Of a DNA stretch of 64,000 nt, positions 1-8,043 are shown piece by piece. Below the pieces are notes generated by a model. It did no database searches and was not told where the DNA came from. It was given only the letters and a program-made list of their open reading frames with translations. The stretch is from Roseburia porci (GTDB lineage: Bacteria > Bacillota > Clostridia > Lachnospirales > Lachnospiraceae). The stretch is from the NCBI RefSeq assembly GCF_009695765.1, contig NZ_VUNI01000010.1, positions 1-64,000 on the forward strand, read 5' to 3'. Position 1 is the first letter of the stretch. Every line of letters begins with the position of its first letter. Made by a program: the position numbers and the translations under genes.

Positions 1-719
1 TTCCGGCTTATAATGTACAGGTCGGTGTTGCAGATGAGTACATTGCTGTTGTTGATGTAAATCAGTACCGCTCAGATATGGATTGTTTTGTTCCGCTGAT
101 GAACAAATTTTATACTACATATGGCTTTTATCCGAAATATCCAGTAGCGGATGCGGGATATGGTTCTTACAACAATTACATCTTTTGTGAGCAGCATGGA
201 ATGGAAAAATATATGAAGTTTCCCATGTTCAAGAAAGAGACTACTGACAAAAAGTATCAAGAAGATCCATTTCGTGCAGTCAATTTCCCAATCGGGAAAG
301 ATAGAATCATGCGTTGCCCAAACGAGAAAAAATTTTATCTTCAGTACCGTAAAAACGTAAAGGGAAACAAGTATGGACGTCAGGAAGAAATATACCAGTG
401 TGAAGACTGTTCTGGATGTCCATACGCTGAACACTGTAAAAAGACGGATAAAAACCGCACCGTTCGGATTAACCGTGAACTTACAGCGATGCATCAGGAA
501 GTGATTGGAAATCTCGAAAGTATCCAGGGAGCACTTCTGAGGATGAACAGATCCATCCAGGCAGAGGGCACATTTGGTATCATAAAAAACGACCGTTGGT
601 ACAAAAGAATTGTCCGAAGAGGAATAAAATCTGTCCTGCTTGAAGTATTTCTTGTTTCTATTGGACACAATCTTTATAAATATCACAATAAACATGAAAA
701 AAATGTAACAGCCGCATAG
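1..719 (+). CDS. IS1182-type DDE transposase, C-terminal part (cut by window edge)
   Basis: The reading frame is open from base 3, so the first ATG (78) is internal and the gene begins left of the window. The visible residues start with PAYNVQ and continue VGVADEYIAVVDV, as in the catalytic core of IS1182/DDE_Tnp_1 transposases. A cysteine cluster (CEDCSGCPYAEHC) follows, and then the C-terminal helix with the likely catalytic glutamate in EGTFGIIKNDRWYKR. The intact right half of the protein gives no sign of decay, but the left half is unseen, so activity cannot be judged. I found no clear terminal inverted repeat between the stop codon and the yajC terminator. The only mobile-element gene in the window. 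Confidence 0.85.
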   Translation, partial: PAYNVQVGVADEYIAVVDVNQYRSDMDCFVPLMNKFYTTYGFYPKYPVADAGYGSYNNYIFCEQHGMEKYMKFPMFKKETTDKKYQEDPFRAVNFPIGKDRIMRCPNEKKFYLQYRKNVKGNKYGRQEEIYQCEDCSGCPYAEHCKKTDKNRTVRINRELTAMHQEVIGNLESIQGALLRMNRSIQAEGTFGIIKNDRWYKRIVRRGIKSVLLEVFLVSIGHNLYKYHNKHEKNVTAA

Positions 720-799
720 GATTCCATAATAGCCTTTCTTATGGGGTAAGGGGAATTATACACGTTTTATGAAATATAACTACTGTTGTATCCATAATA

Positions 800-843
800 A
801 AAAGGACGCATGAAAAAACTTTCGTTTTTTCACACGCCCTTTT
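800..843 (-). terminator. Rho-independent terminator of yajC
   Basis: A long hairpin lies just after the yajC stop. Arms of about 19 bp (AAAAGGGCG... and ...CGTCCTTTT on the minus strand, with small mismatches) flank a GAAA loop and are followed by a T-rich run. It is nearly symmetrical and could also stop transcription coming from the transposase. Confidence 0.75.
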
Positions 844-851
844 GATCACGA

Positions 852-1163
852 TTATTCTGCGTCTTCCGGCTTCTCTACTGCGGAAATTGCTGCTTTCTGC
901 ATTGGGATACGGCAGTTTTTGTTGTTTCCGAATTCAACAATTACCATATCGTCCTCAATATCAATGACAGTTCCATAGAATCCGCTTGTTGTAAGAACAG
1001 TATCTCCTACTGCAAGCTCGCTTAACATAAGATCCTTTTTCTGAGTTTCTTTCTTCTGTGGACGAATCATTAAGAAATACATGAATGCAAATAAAATGAC
1101 CATCCATACAATAATTCCAACCCAGCCACCTGCTCCGGCTGATTGTGCTAAAATTGACATCAT
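852..1163 (-). CDS. yajC: Preprotein translocase accessory subunit YajC
   Basis: Small inner-membrane protein associated with SecDF-YidC. One hydrophobic segment (GWVGIIVWMVILFAFMYFLMI region, about residues 12-32) is followed by the family hallmark RPQKK and a cytoplasmic beta domain (LAVGDTVLTTSGFYGTV). About 103 residues, a normal length. The ribosome binding site AGGAGG at 1171-1176 is 7 bases from the ATG at 1163; the TTG at 1166 would also fit the frame but leaves only 4 bases. Transcribed from its own promoter and followed by a strong terminator, so apparently monocistronic. No secD/secF nearby. Confidence 0.93.
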   Translation of the reverse strand: MMSILAQSAGAGGWVGIIVWMVILFAFMYFLMIRPQKKETQKKDLMLSELAVGDTVLTTSGFYGTVIDIEDDMVIVEFGNNKNCRIPMQKAAISAVEKPEDAE

Positions 1164-1195
1164 CAATCTTCCTCCTAAATTAACATACTTCTATT

Positions 1196-1224
1196 ATTGT
1201 ACACAACGAGTGATAAATCGGCAA
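1196..1224 (-). promoter_or_regulatory. Sigma-A-type promoter of yajC
   Basis: Minus-strand TTGCCG, a 17-base spacer, and TACAAT, about 30 bases before the yajC start. Confidence 0.6.
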
Positions 1225-1264
1225 GTATTTTGTACTATTTTATCCTTTTTTTAGAAATAAAACG

Positions 1265-2422
1265 TTATTTCTGCATCTCTTTCTCTCTGTTGATCTGCCC
1301 CATTCCGTATAGCTTTTCTTCCTTGTAGGAATGGAATCTTCCCTCATCTAAAGCATCCCGTATCTCTTCCATCATGTTATTATAGAAGTAAAGGTTATGA
1401 AGTACGCACAGACGCATGCCAAGCATCTCTTTCGCCTTCAGAAGATGTCTGATATAAGCTCTGCTGTAGGTACGGCATGCAGGACACTGACATCCTTCTT
1501 CGATCGGTCTCATATCCTTTTCGTATTTCTGGTTAAACAGATTGATCTTACCCTGATTGGTATAAACATGTCCATGTCTTCCGTTACGGCTTGGATATAC
1601 GCAGTCAAAAAAGTCAATTCCACGCTCTACACCTTCCAGAATATTTGCCGGTGTACCAACTCCCATCAGGTATGTTGGTTTATTTACCGGAAGATAAGGC
1701 ACTGTCTCATCCAGAATATGATACATTTCCTCATGGGTTTCTCCGACCGCAAGTCCTCCGACTGCATATCCATCCAGATCAAGTTCGGAGATTCTTTTTG
1801 CATGGTCGATTCGGATATCCGAATAAATTGCTCCCTGGTTAATACCAAAAAGCAGCTGGTCTTTGTTGATTGTATCCTCAAGGCTGTTTAATCTAGCCAT
1901 CTCTTTTTTGCAGCGTTCGAGCCATCTTGTAGTACGTGCTACAGAATCGGATACGTATTTGCGGTCTGCAACACTTGATGGACATTCATCAAAAGCCATT
2001 GCGATCGTTGATCCAAGATTTGACTGGATCTGCATACTTTCTTCCGGTCCCATGAAAATCTTTGCACCATCAATATGAGAGCGGAAATACACACCCTCTT
2101 CCTTGATCTTGCGAAGTCCGGCCAGCGAAAACACCTGGAATCCGCCGGAATCTGTCAAAATTGGACGATCCCAGACCATAAATTTATGAAGACCTCCAAC
2201 TTCTTTAATCAACTTGTCCCCAGTACGCACATGCAGATGATACGTATTGGACAGTTCAACCTGACACTTGATCTCTTTCAGATCAACGGTAGATACGGCG
2301 CCCTTGATTGCCCCTACCGTTCCTACGTTCATAAAAACAGGTGTCTGTATATCTCCGTGCACCGTATGAAAAACGCCTCGTTTTGCGCGCCCCTCCTGTT
2401 TTAACAGTTCATATTTAGCCAT
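1265..2422 (-). CDS. tgt: tRNA-guanine transglycosylase
   Basis: Exchanges guanine 34 of GUN-anticodon tRNAs (Asp, Asn, His, Tyr) for a queuine precursor (preQ1 in bacteria). Visible family features are the substrate site DSGGFQVFSL, FDECPS, the nucleophile motif DCVYPSRNGRHG near residue 275, and the C-terminal zinc ligands CQCPAC plus a histidine in LCVLHNLYFYN. 385 residues, typical. Starts at ATG 2422 after a purine-rich AGAGAGAA. Upstream of yajC on the same strand, as in many clostridia, but yajC has its own promoter. No other queuosine genes in the window. Confidence 0.95.
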   Translation of the reverse strand: MAKYELLKQEGRAKRGVFHTVHGDIQTPVFMNVGTVGAIKGAVSTVDLKEIKCQVELSNTYHLHVRTGDKLIKEVGGLHKFMVWDRPILTDSGGFQVFSLAGLRKIKEEGVYFRSHIDGAKIFMGPEESMQIQSNLGSTIAMAFDECPSSVADRKYVSDSVARTTRWLERCKKEMARLNSLEDTINKDQLLFGINQGAIYSDIRIDHAKRISELDLDGYAVGGLAVGETHEEMYHILDETVPYLPVNKPTYLMGVGTPANILEGVERGIDFFDCVYPSRNGRHGHVYTNQGKINLFNQKYEKDMRPIEEGCQCPACRTYSRAYIRHLLKAKEMLGMRLCVLHNLYFYNNMMEEIRDALDEGRFHSYKEEKLYGMGQINREKEMQK

Positions 2423-2458
2423 CTGATTTCTCTCTTTCTATTACAATTTGCTGTTACT

Positions 2459-2467
2459 ATTATAACA
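2459..2467 (-). promoter_or_regulatory. Possible extended -10 promoter of tgt
   Basis: Minus-strand TGTTATAAT about 37 bases before the tgt start. No good -35 is seen, so the call rests on the extended -10 alone. Confidence 0.35.
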
Positions 2468-2469
2468 GA

Positions 2470-4233
2470 TTATCGTGAAATGCGGCGAATTAAAATTCCA
2501 TTTTGCAGTAACGTCGAATCAATGCAGTGTCTTTCAAACAGAATCTCTCCATCTTTTGGTACTTCCACATCTTCTCCGGAGCAGTTAATAATGACTTCAA
2601 CATAGGTGTCTACCCAGCCCATTTTCCGGAACTGGATCACACGCGGATGATCTGAAAAGTCATCCGGGAAATGGAAATTTCTGCTCTTTAAAAGCGGTTC
2701 ACTTGCCCGAAGATGGATCAGTTTGGAAACCATTTCAATACGTTCTTTGTATTTTCCTGCCTCAATTTCATCCCATGGCATGCATCTTCTGCAGTCCGGA
2801 TCAAAACTTCCTTCCATTGCAATTTCCGTTCCATAATAAATACACGGGCTTCCCGGCATTGCAAATAAAACTGCAAGCTGTGCAAAATATTCATCAAGAT
2901 TCTTCACATCTGAGCGAAGTCTTTTGGTGTCATGGGAATCCAAAAGGTTAAACAAAACATCATTCGTCTGCTGCATATAGCTTGTATAACAACGATTGAT
3001 CGTATACTCAAAATCCTGGTTGGTCAGACTCTTATCGATCCAGAAATCTTTAATGCTCTCACCAAGCGGATAATTCATTACCGCATCAAACTCATCTCCC
3101 CGCAGCCACGGAAGTGCATTATGCCATATTTCTCCAAGAATGTAAATATCCGGATTAATTTGTTTCAGCCGCAGATGCAGTTCTTTGCAGAAAAGATGGG
3201 ATACCTCATTGGCCACATCCAGGCGGAGACCGTCAATTTTATAATTTTCCACCCAGTTTGCACAAATATCAATAAAGTATTTACGGACTTTCGGATTGCT
3301 CGTATTCAGTTTTGGCATATTATCAAAAAATGCAAAGGTATAAAACTGTTTCTTTTTTGCAGCTCCGCCTTTAAAATCCAACGGCCACTCATTGATCATA
3401 AACCAGTCATAGTATTCCGATTCCGGTCCTTTTTTCAGCACATCCTGCCACGGTGCAAAATAATACCCGCAGTGATTGAATACACCATCCAGCATAACCC
3501 GCATTCCTCTGGCATGTGCTTCTGATACCAGTTTCTGAAATGTCTCTTCATCTCCAAAATTCGGATCGATCTTCGTATAGTCAGTCGTATCGTATTTGTG
3601 ATTGCTTGGCGACTCATTGATTGGTGTCAGATAAAGACCTGTGATGCCAAGATCCTTCAGATAATCCAGTTTCTGGATAATTCCTGCAAGATCTCCGCCG
3701 AAACATTCTTCATTTTTAACTTTTCCATGATTCCGCCATGGCACAACATTCTCCGGATCAATCGAATGATCTCCGTTACAGAAACGGTCTGGGAAAATCT
3801 GATACCAGACCGTTTCATTTACCCATTTCGGTGTCACCGGAATATCACATGGATTCATCCAAGGAAAAACAAAGCACTGTCTGCTTCTTCCTTCAAGTTC
3901 CATCTGTTCTCCACTGACAAATCCATCCTCGAAATAAAACCAGTGTTCATCCTCTGTAAAAAGCTCAAAATAATATTTCAGACGCTTGTATTCCGGCTTA
4001 ACCGTTGTCGTCCACCAGATCTGATTTTTCAGTTTCTTTTTAAAAATAATCGGTTCCTTATTTCCGTTCCAGCTTTCTCCACCGCCTAAAATTCCAGCTG
4101 CAAATGGATCGCCAAGAATAATATTTACTTCTTTTACATCATAACCTGTCTTTAAATTTATGATCAGTTCATCCTCATTTAAAGGATAGCAATAATTATC
4201 CGATGCCTGATGATATACTCCGTTAAATTCCAT
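2470..4233 (-). CDS. Cytoplasmic GH13 alpha-glucanase (neopullulanase/cyclomaltodextrinase type)
   Basis: Hydrolyses alpha-glucan oligosaccharides or cyclodextrins. The N-terminal 120 residues look like the CBM34-type domain of neopullulanase and maltogenic amylase. The GH13 barrel follows with YQIFPDRF, YDTTDY, DGVFNH (249-254), GLRLDVAN (nucleophile Asp339), LGEIW (acid/base Glu368) and LLDSHD (Asp435). All catalytic residues are present. There is no signal peptide, so it acts on imported maltodextrins or glycogen. 587 residues, normal for subfamily GH13_20. No sugar transporter or regulator is next to it. The exact substrate cannot be told from sequence. Confidence 0.88.
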   Translation of the reverse strand: MEFNGVYHQASDNYCYPLNEDELIINLKTGYDVKEVNIILGDPFAAGILGGGESWNGNKEPIIFKKKLKNQIWWTTTVKPEYKRLKYYFELFTEDEHWFYFEDGFVSGEQMELEGRSRQCFVFPWMNPCDIPVTPKWVNETVWYQIFPDRFCNGDHSIDPENVVPWRNHGKVKNEECFGGDLAGIIQKLDYLKDLGITGLYLTPINESPSNHKYDTTDYTKIDPNFGDEETFQKLVSEAHARGMRVMLDGVFNHCGYYFAPWQDVLKKGPESEYYDWFMINEWPLDFKGGAAKKKQFYTFAFFDNMPKLNTSNPKVRKYFIDICANWVENYKIDGLRLDVANEVSHLFCKELHLRLKQINPDIYILGEIWHNALPWLRGDEFDAVMNYPLGESIKDFWIDKSLTNQDFEYTINRCYTSYMQQTNDVLFNLLDSHDTKRLRSDVKNLDEYFAQLAVLFAMPGSPCIYYGTEIAMEGSFDPDCRRCMPWDEIEAGKYKERIEMVSKLIHLRASEPLLKSRNFHFPDDFSDHPRVIQFRKMGWVDTYVEVIINCSGEDVEVPKDGEILFERHCIDSTLLQNGILIRRISR

Positions 4234-4336
4234 ATCATACCCCCGTTATGTTCTCTTTTATTTCTGAAAATATTTCAGCCAACATTGATTTTCGCAAATT
4301 TTAGTAAAACTACATCTAAAATATATCATAACTTTC

Positions 4337-4366
4337 TTGACTATTCAACTTCGCTTTCCTTATAAT
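4337..4366 (+). promoter_or_regulatory. Sigma-A-type promoter of aroC
   Basis: TTGACT, 18-base spacer, TATAAT, 38 bases before the aroC ATG. Confidence 0.65.
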
Positions 4367-4404
4367 TGTCTATAAAAGATTGAAGAGACAAGAGGAGAGA
4401 AATT

Positions 4405-5517
4405 ATGGCTGGTTCATCATACGGAACAATATTTAAAATCACTACCTGGGGAGAATCACACGGCGCAGGACTCGGTGTGGTCATTGACGGCTGCCCTGCC
4501 GGGCTTTCGCTTACCGAAGAAGATATTCAGATTTACCTGAATCGAAGAAAACCGGGACAGTCCCGATTCGCAACTCCCCGCAAGGAAGACGACGCTGTCG
4601 AAATCCTTTCCGGAGTTTTCGAGGGAAAAACAACCGGTACTCCTATTTCTCTTTTGGTTCGAAATAAAAATCAGAAATCTGCTGACTATAGCGAGATTGC
4701 ATCCTACTACCGCCCTGGACATGCCGACTACGGATTTGATATGAAATACGGTTTCCGTGACTATCGTGGAGGTGGACGTTCTTCCGGACGTGAAACAATC
4801 GGACGTGTTGCTGCAGGTGCAATTGCAGCTAAGCTCCTTGGTGAACTTGGCATTCATTTTCTTACCTACACACAGTCGATTGGGGATATTTCCGTTGATC
4901 CATCCCGTTTTGATCCGGACGAGATCAGTAAAAATACACTTTACATGCCGGATGCCAATGCCGCAGACAAGGCACAGGAATATCTGGATCAGTGCCTGGA
5001 GAATAAGAACTCTTCCGGTGGCACCATTGAATGCATCGTAACCGGTCTTCCAGCCGGAATCGGCGATCCTGTTTTTGAAAAACTGGATGCAAATCTTGCA
5101 AAAGCAATGTTTTCTATCGGCGCCGTAAAAGGCTTCGAGATTGGTGACGGCTTTGCAGCAGCCAAAGCTACCGGTCTTGCAAATAATGATGCATTTTCCA
5201 TTGATTCGAATGGTCAGATCGTGAAAAAGACCAATCACTCCGGTGGTACACTCGGCGGAATAAGTGACGGTTCCCCGCTTCTTATGCGCGTTGCTGTCAA
5301 ACCAACACCTTCCATTGCAGCCCCACAGCAAACAGTCAACAAATCCATGGAAGAAATCGATATTTCAATCAAAGGACGCCACGACCCGATCATTGCTCCA
5401 CGTGCCGTTGTTGTCGTAGAAGCGATGGCAGCACTTACGATTGTCGATCTTCTGTTTACCAATATGACAGCCCGGCTTGACTCTGTAAAGGAATTTTACA
5501 AGCCATCCCGTTCCTGA
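4405..5517 (+). CDS. aroC: Chorismate synthase
   Basis: Last step of the shikimate pathway: EPSP to chorismate, needing reduced FMN. Signatures are TWGESHG near the N-terminus, the GRSSGRETIGRVAAGAIA segment, and SGGTLGGISDG with RHDP toward the C-terminus. 370 residues, full length. The ATG at 4405 follows GAGGAGAG. Monocistronic between its own promoter and a bidirectional terminator; other aro genes are not in this window. It is one of the few plus-strand genes. Confidence 0.97.
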   Translation: MAGSSYGTIFKITTWGESHGAGLGVVIDGCPAGLSLTEEDIQIYLNRRKPGQSRFATPRKEDDAVEILSGVFEGKTTGTPISLLVRNKNQKSADYSEIASYYRPGHADYGFDMKYGFRDYRGGGRSSGRETIGRVAAGAIAAKLLGELGIHFLTYTQSIGDISVDPSRFDPDEISKNTLYMPDANAADKAQEYLDQCLENKNSSGGTIECIVTGLPAGIGDPVFEKLDANLAKAMFSIGAVKGFEIGDGFAAAKATGLANNDAFSIDSNGQIVKKTNHSGGTLGGISDGSPLLMRVAVKPTPSIAAPQQTVNKSMEEIDISIKGRHDPIIAPRAVVVVEAMAALTIVDLLFTNMTARLDSVKEFYKPSRS

Positions 5518-5533
5518 TACAACTTGCAGATTA

Positions 5534-5603
5534 GAAAAACCCTTCGAAAAACCACCTTTTAAAGCCGTTCACGATCCGGCTGTGGTTTTCTCGAAGGGTT
5601 TTC
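5534..5603. terminator. Bidirectional terminator between aroC and the U32 gene
   Basis: A very long imperfect hairpin: outer arms GAAAACCCTTCGA.. and ..TCGAAGGGTTTTC, inner stem AGCCG/CGGCT. T-rich or A-rich flanks on both sides let it serve the convergent genes. Confidence 0.8.
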
Positions 5604-5632
5604 TTTTTGGAATGCTATTTGTTTGTTTTCCG

Positions 5633-6889
5633 CTACTGCAGCTGAATGCTGCTGTCCTCTTCTTTACGGCGGATAATATCATACATATCCAGTTCGATTC
5701 CAAGATCAATGTACAATACCTGCTTTGGATGTGGTGCAGATTCTACATCTTTTCCATCCTCATCGGTAATCCGGCGTACTGTCACTTCAATGTTATCACC
5801 ATTCGGCTTCATTACCTCAATCTGTTCACCTACAGAGAATTTATTTCTCTGCTCGATCCGATACAGTCCCTCTGCATTTTGCTCCCCAATGATTCCAAGA
5901 TAGGTATATTCCTTGCAGTACGTATTGTTGTCGTAAATCTGAGCTTCCTCAGATGGCTTTCCATAGAAAAATCCGGTTGTAAACTGTCGGTATGTGCAGT
6001 TTGAAATCTGATCCAGATACCATGGCATATTTTCTTTATATTTGTCCGGAGATTCCAGATAATCGTTGATTGCCTTTCGGTATGTTCTTGCAACCGTTGC
6101 CACATAAAGTGCGGTCTTCATACGGCCTTCGATCTTATAGCTGTCAATTCCTGCATCGATGAGATCCGGAATATGCTCGATCATGCATAAGTCCTTTGAG
6201 TTGAAAATATAAGTTCCTCTCTCATTTTCATACACCGGAAGATATTCACCTGGTCTTTTTTCTTCAACAACCGCATATTTCCATCTGCATGGATGCGTAC
6301 ACGCTCCCTTATTCGCATCTCTTCCCGTAAAATAATTGGAAAGCAGACATCTTCCGGAATAAGAAATGCACATTGCACCATGAATAAATGTCTCAATCTC
6401 CAGATCATCCGGAATATTGGCACGGATCTCTTTAATCTCTTTTAAGGAAAGCTCTCTTGCTGATACAACACGTGATGCTCCCTGTCCATACCAGAACTGA
6501 TAGGTTCCGTAATTGGTATTGTTCGCCTGTGTGCTGACGTGACGTTCAATTTCCGGACAGACTTCCTTTGCAATCATGAAAACCCCCGGATCCGAAATAA
6601 TAAGTGCATCCGGACGATCCGGTTTCATCTCGTTTAATTCTTTAAAATACTGGCGTACTCCATCAAGATCATAATTATGTGCAAGTATATTCGCTGTTAC
6701 ATATACTTTTACATTGTGGTCATGAGCAAACTTAATTCCCTCTGCCATCTCTTCCATCGAGAAGTTTTTTGCCTTTGCACGAAGTCCGAATACTTCACCA
6801 CCAATATATACTGCATCTGCGCCAAAAATAACTGCAACCTTTAATACTTCCAGACTGCTGGCCGGGACCAGTAATTCGATATTTCTCAT
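5633..6889 (-). CDS. trhP: U32 peptidase-family tRNA hydroxylation protein (TrhP/YrrO-like)
   Basis: By family knowledge, U32 proteins of this type (YegQ, YrrO) hydroxylate uridine 34 of tRNAs, using prephenate-derived chemistry rather than acting as proteases. The N-terminus ELLVPASSLEVLKVAVIFGADAVYIGG is diagnostic. The cysteines in MCISYSGRCLLS and GACTHPCRW are the likely iron-sulfur ligands. 418 residues, like Bacillus YrrO; the shorter partner YrrN is missing, so this copy may work alone. It starts 1 base after trmR ends, the same order as Bacillus yrrM-yrrN-yrrO, which supports a shared job in 5-methoxyuridine formation. Confidence 0.85.
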   Translation of the reverse strand: MRNIELLVPASSLEVLKVAVIFGADAVYIGGEVFGLRAKAKNFSMEEMAEGIKFAHDHNVKVYVTANILAHNYDLDGVRQYFKELNEMKPDRPDALIISDPGVFMIAKEVCPEIERHVSTQANNTNYGTYQFWYGQGASRVVSARELSLKEIKEIRANIPDDLEIETFIHGAMCISYSGRCLLSNYFTGRDANKGACTHPCRWKYAVVEEKRPGEYLPVYENERGTYIFNSKDLCMIEHIPDLIDAGIDSYKIEGRMKTALYVATVARTYRKAINDYLESPDKYKENMPWYLDQISNCTYRQFTTGFFYGKPSEEAQIYDNNTYCKEYTYLGIIGEQNAEGLYRIEQRNKFSVGEQIEVMKPNGDNIEVTVRRITDEDGKDVESAPHPKQVLYIDLGIELDMYDIIRRKEEDSSIQLQ

Positions 6890-6890
6890 T

Positions 6891-7562
6891 TTACTCTATT
6901 CCTCTCTCACTCATCTGTTCTTTTATTTTCGTGCTGACTGTAATTCCATCACCAATCGGAAGTACCGCCGTGACAAGATCATCCCGGTGTGTCAGTTCAT
7001 ATAAATATTCCCGCATTCTTTTATAGATCGTACGGTTTCTTCTTGTAACTGCAAAATGGGATTCTATGATATCTCCATCCTGTAGTACATTATCAGACAC
7101 CAATACCCCGCCTGTTTTTAACAGCCGTAAAATATCCGGCATAAAATGGATATACTGTCCTTTTGCAGCATCCATAAAAATCATATCATACGGTTCGGAA
7201 AGCTGCTTTAAAACCTCTGTCGCATCCCCTTCAATCAAAGTGATCTGATCTTCTTTTCCGGCTCTTTTAAAATTCTCTTTTGCAATTGGAATACGTTTCT
7301 CGTAATTTTCAATTGTGGTTATCTCACACGCTTCCGGATCATATTCCGCCATTAAAATTGCAGAAAAACCGACCGCTGTTCCTACTTCCAGAATCCTTTT
7401 GGGCTTCTGCATTGCAAGTAACAGTTTCAAAAAGCTCTGCATCTCTTTCCGAATGATCGGAACATAAGAATCCAGAGCTTCTCTTTCTATGATATCCAGT
7501 ATTTCGGTATTTCCCTGATCCAGCGAATTTATGTAGGTAACCAGACGTTCATCTACTACCAT
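6891..7562 (-). CDS. trmR: tRNA 5-hydroxyuridine methyltransferase (YrrM/TrmR-like O-methyltransferase)
   Basis: Class I SAM-dependent O-methyltransferase of the catechol-OMT-like family. Motif I is ILEVGTAVGFSAILMAEY. Metal and substrate region: IFMDAAKGQY and VSDNVLQDG. 223 residues, usual for YrrM. The ATG at 7562 follows AGGAGAAT. It sits between an MltG-like gene and the U32 gene, exactly as yrrL-yrrM-yrrN/O in Bacillus, so methylation of 5-hydroxyuridine 34 to 5-methoxyuridine is the best supported role. The family alone would also allow a small-molecule substrate. Confidence 0.82.
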   Translation of the reverse strand: MVVDERLVTYINSLDQGNTEILDIIEREALDSYVPIIRKEMQSFLKLLLAMQKPKRILEVGTAVGFSAILMAEYDPEACEITTIENYEKRIPIAKENFKRAGKEDQITLIEGDATEVLKQLSEPYDMIFMDAAKGQYIHFMPDILRLLKTGGVLVSDNVLQDGDIIESHFAVTRRNRTIYKRMREYLYELTHRDDLVTAVLPIGDGITVSTKIKEQMSERGIE

Positions 7563-7583
7563 TGTTAAATTCTCCTGTTCTTT

Positions 7584-8018
7584 TTACTCTCCACCGGTTG
7601 TCACTTCGGTGGCAACCTCCGGCTCCTGTGTGTCCTCCGTCTGTTCTGTATCGGAATCAGCCTGCGCCATCTCCACGATCATTTCCTTTGGGGTCATGGA
7701 AGTATTGAGCGTATAGGTTCCGGAATGTATCCTGTTATTATAGGCAGAGAGACGAAGCTGCAGATAAAACAGATTCGCATCTCTGACAAGTCCCTTTTTC
7801 TCCAAAAGCTGTCCAAGTTCTTTTCCTGACATTCCGCTTTTCACCTGTACCAGAACATCGGTTCCAGGTTCTTCCTCCATCGCAGATTCCGTAAAAACAC
7901 GATATCCAAAATCATATGCGGTTGTCCCAAGCCTGATAAATACATAAACGATCAACAGGACGATCATCAAAGTAAATGCAATTTTTATAAAACGAAACAG
8001 CAGTTTGTTAATATTCAT
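7584..8018 (-). CDS. MltG/YceG-like membrane protein lacking the catalytic domain
   Basis: 144 residues: a short cytoplasmic tail, one membrane helix (about residues 12-30), then a LysM-like module (VQVKSGMSGKELGQLLEKKGLV...SGTYTLNTSMTPKEMI). This matches the N-terminal part of the endolytic transglycosylase MltG, which normally runs past 330 residues with a catalytic glutamate; that domain is absent here. The C-terminus is an acidic Thr/Glu tail ending EVTTGGE. It lies where Bacillus has yrrL (mltG). The frame ends cleanly and the next gene follows after 21 bases, so it looks like a reduced form rather than a fresh frameshift. A role in cell-wall recognition is inference. Confidence 0.75.
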   Translation of the reverse strand: MNINKLLFRFIKIAFTLMIVLLIVYVFIRLGTTAYDFGYRVFTESAMEEEPGTDVLVQVKSGMSGKELGQLLEKKGLVRDANLFYLQLRLSAYNNRIHSGTYTLNTSMTPKEMIVEMAQADSDTEQTEDTQEPEVATEVTTGGE

Positions 8019-8043
8019 AAGCCTCTCCCGGTTGTAAGCAATG

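Noticed and set aside
72-695. Long minus-strand open frame opposite the transposase
   Set aside because: Hydrophobic, low-complexity translation with no family resemblance; it is the shadow of the real transposase frame, which is clearly recognisable.
4456-5331. 291-codon minus-strand frame inside aroC
   Set aside because: Antisense shadow of chorismate synthase. Cysteine-rich, no ribosome binding site, no recognisable domain.
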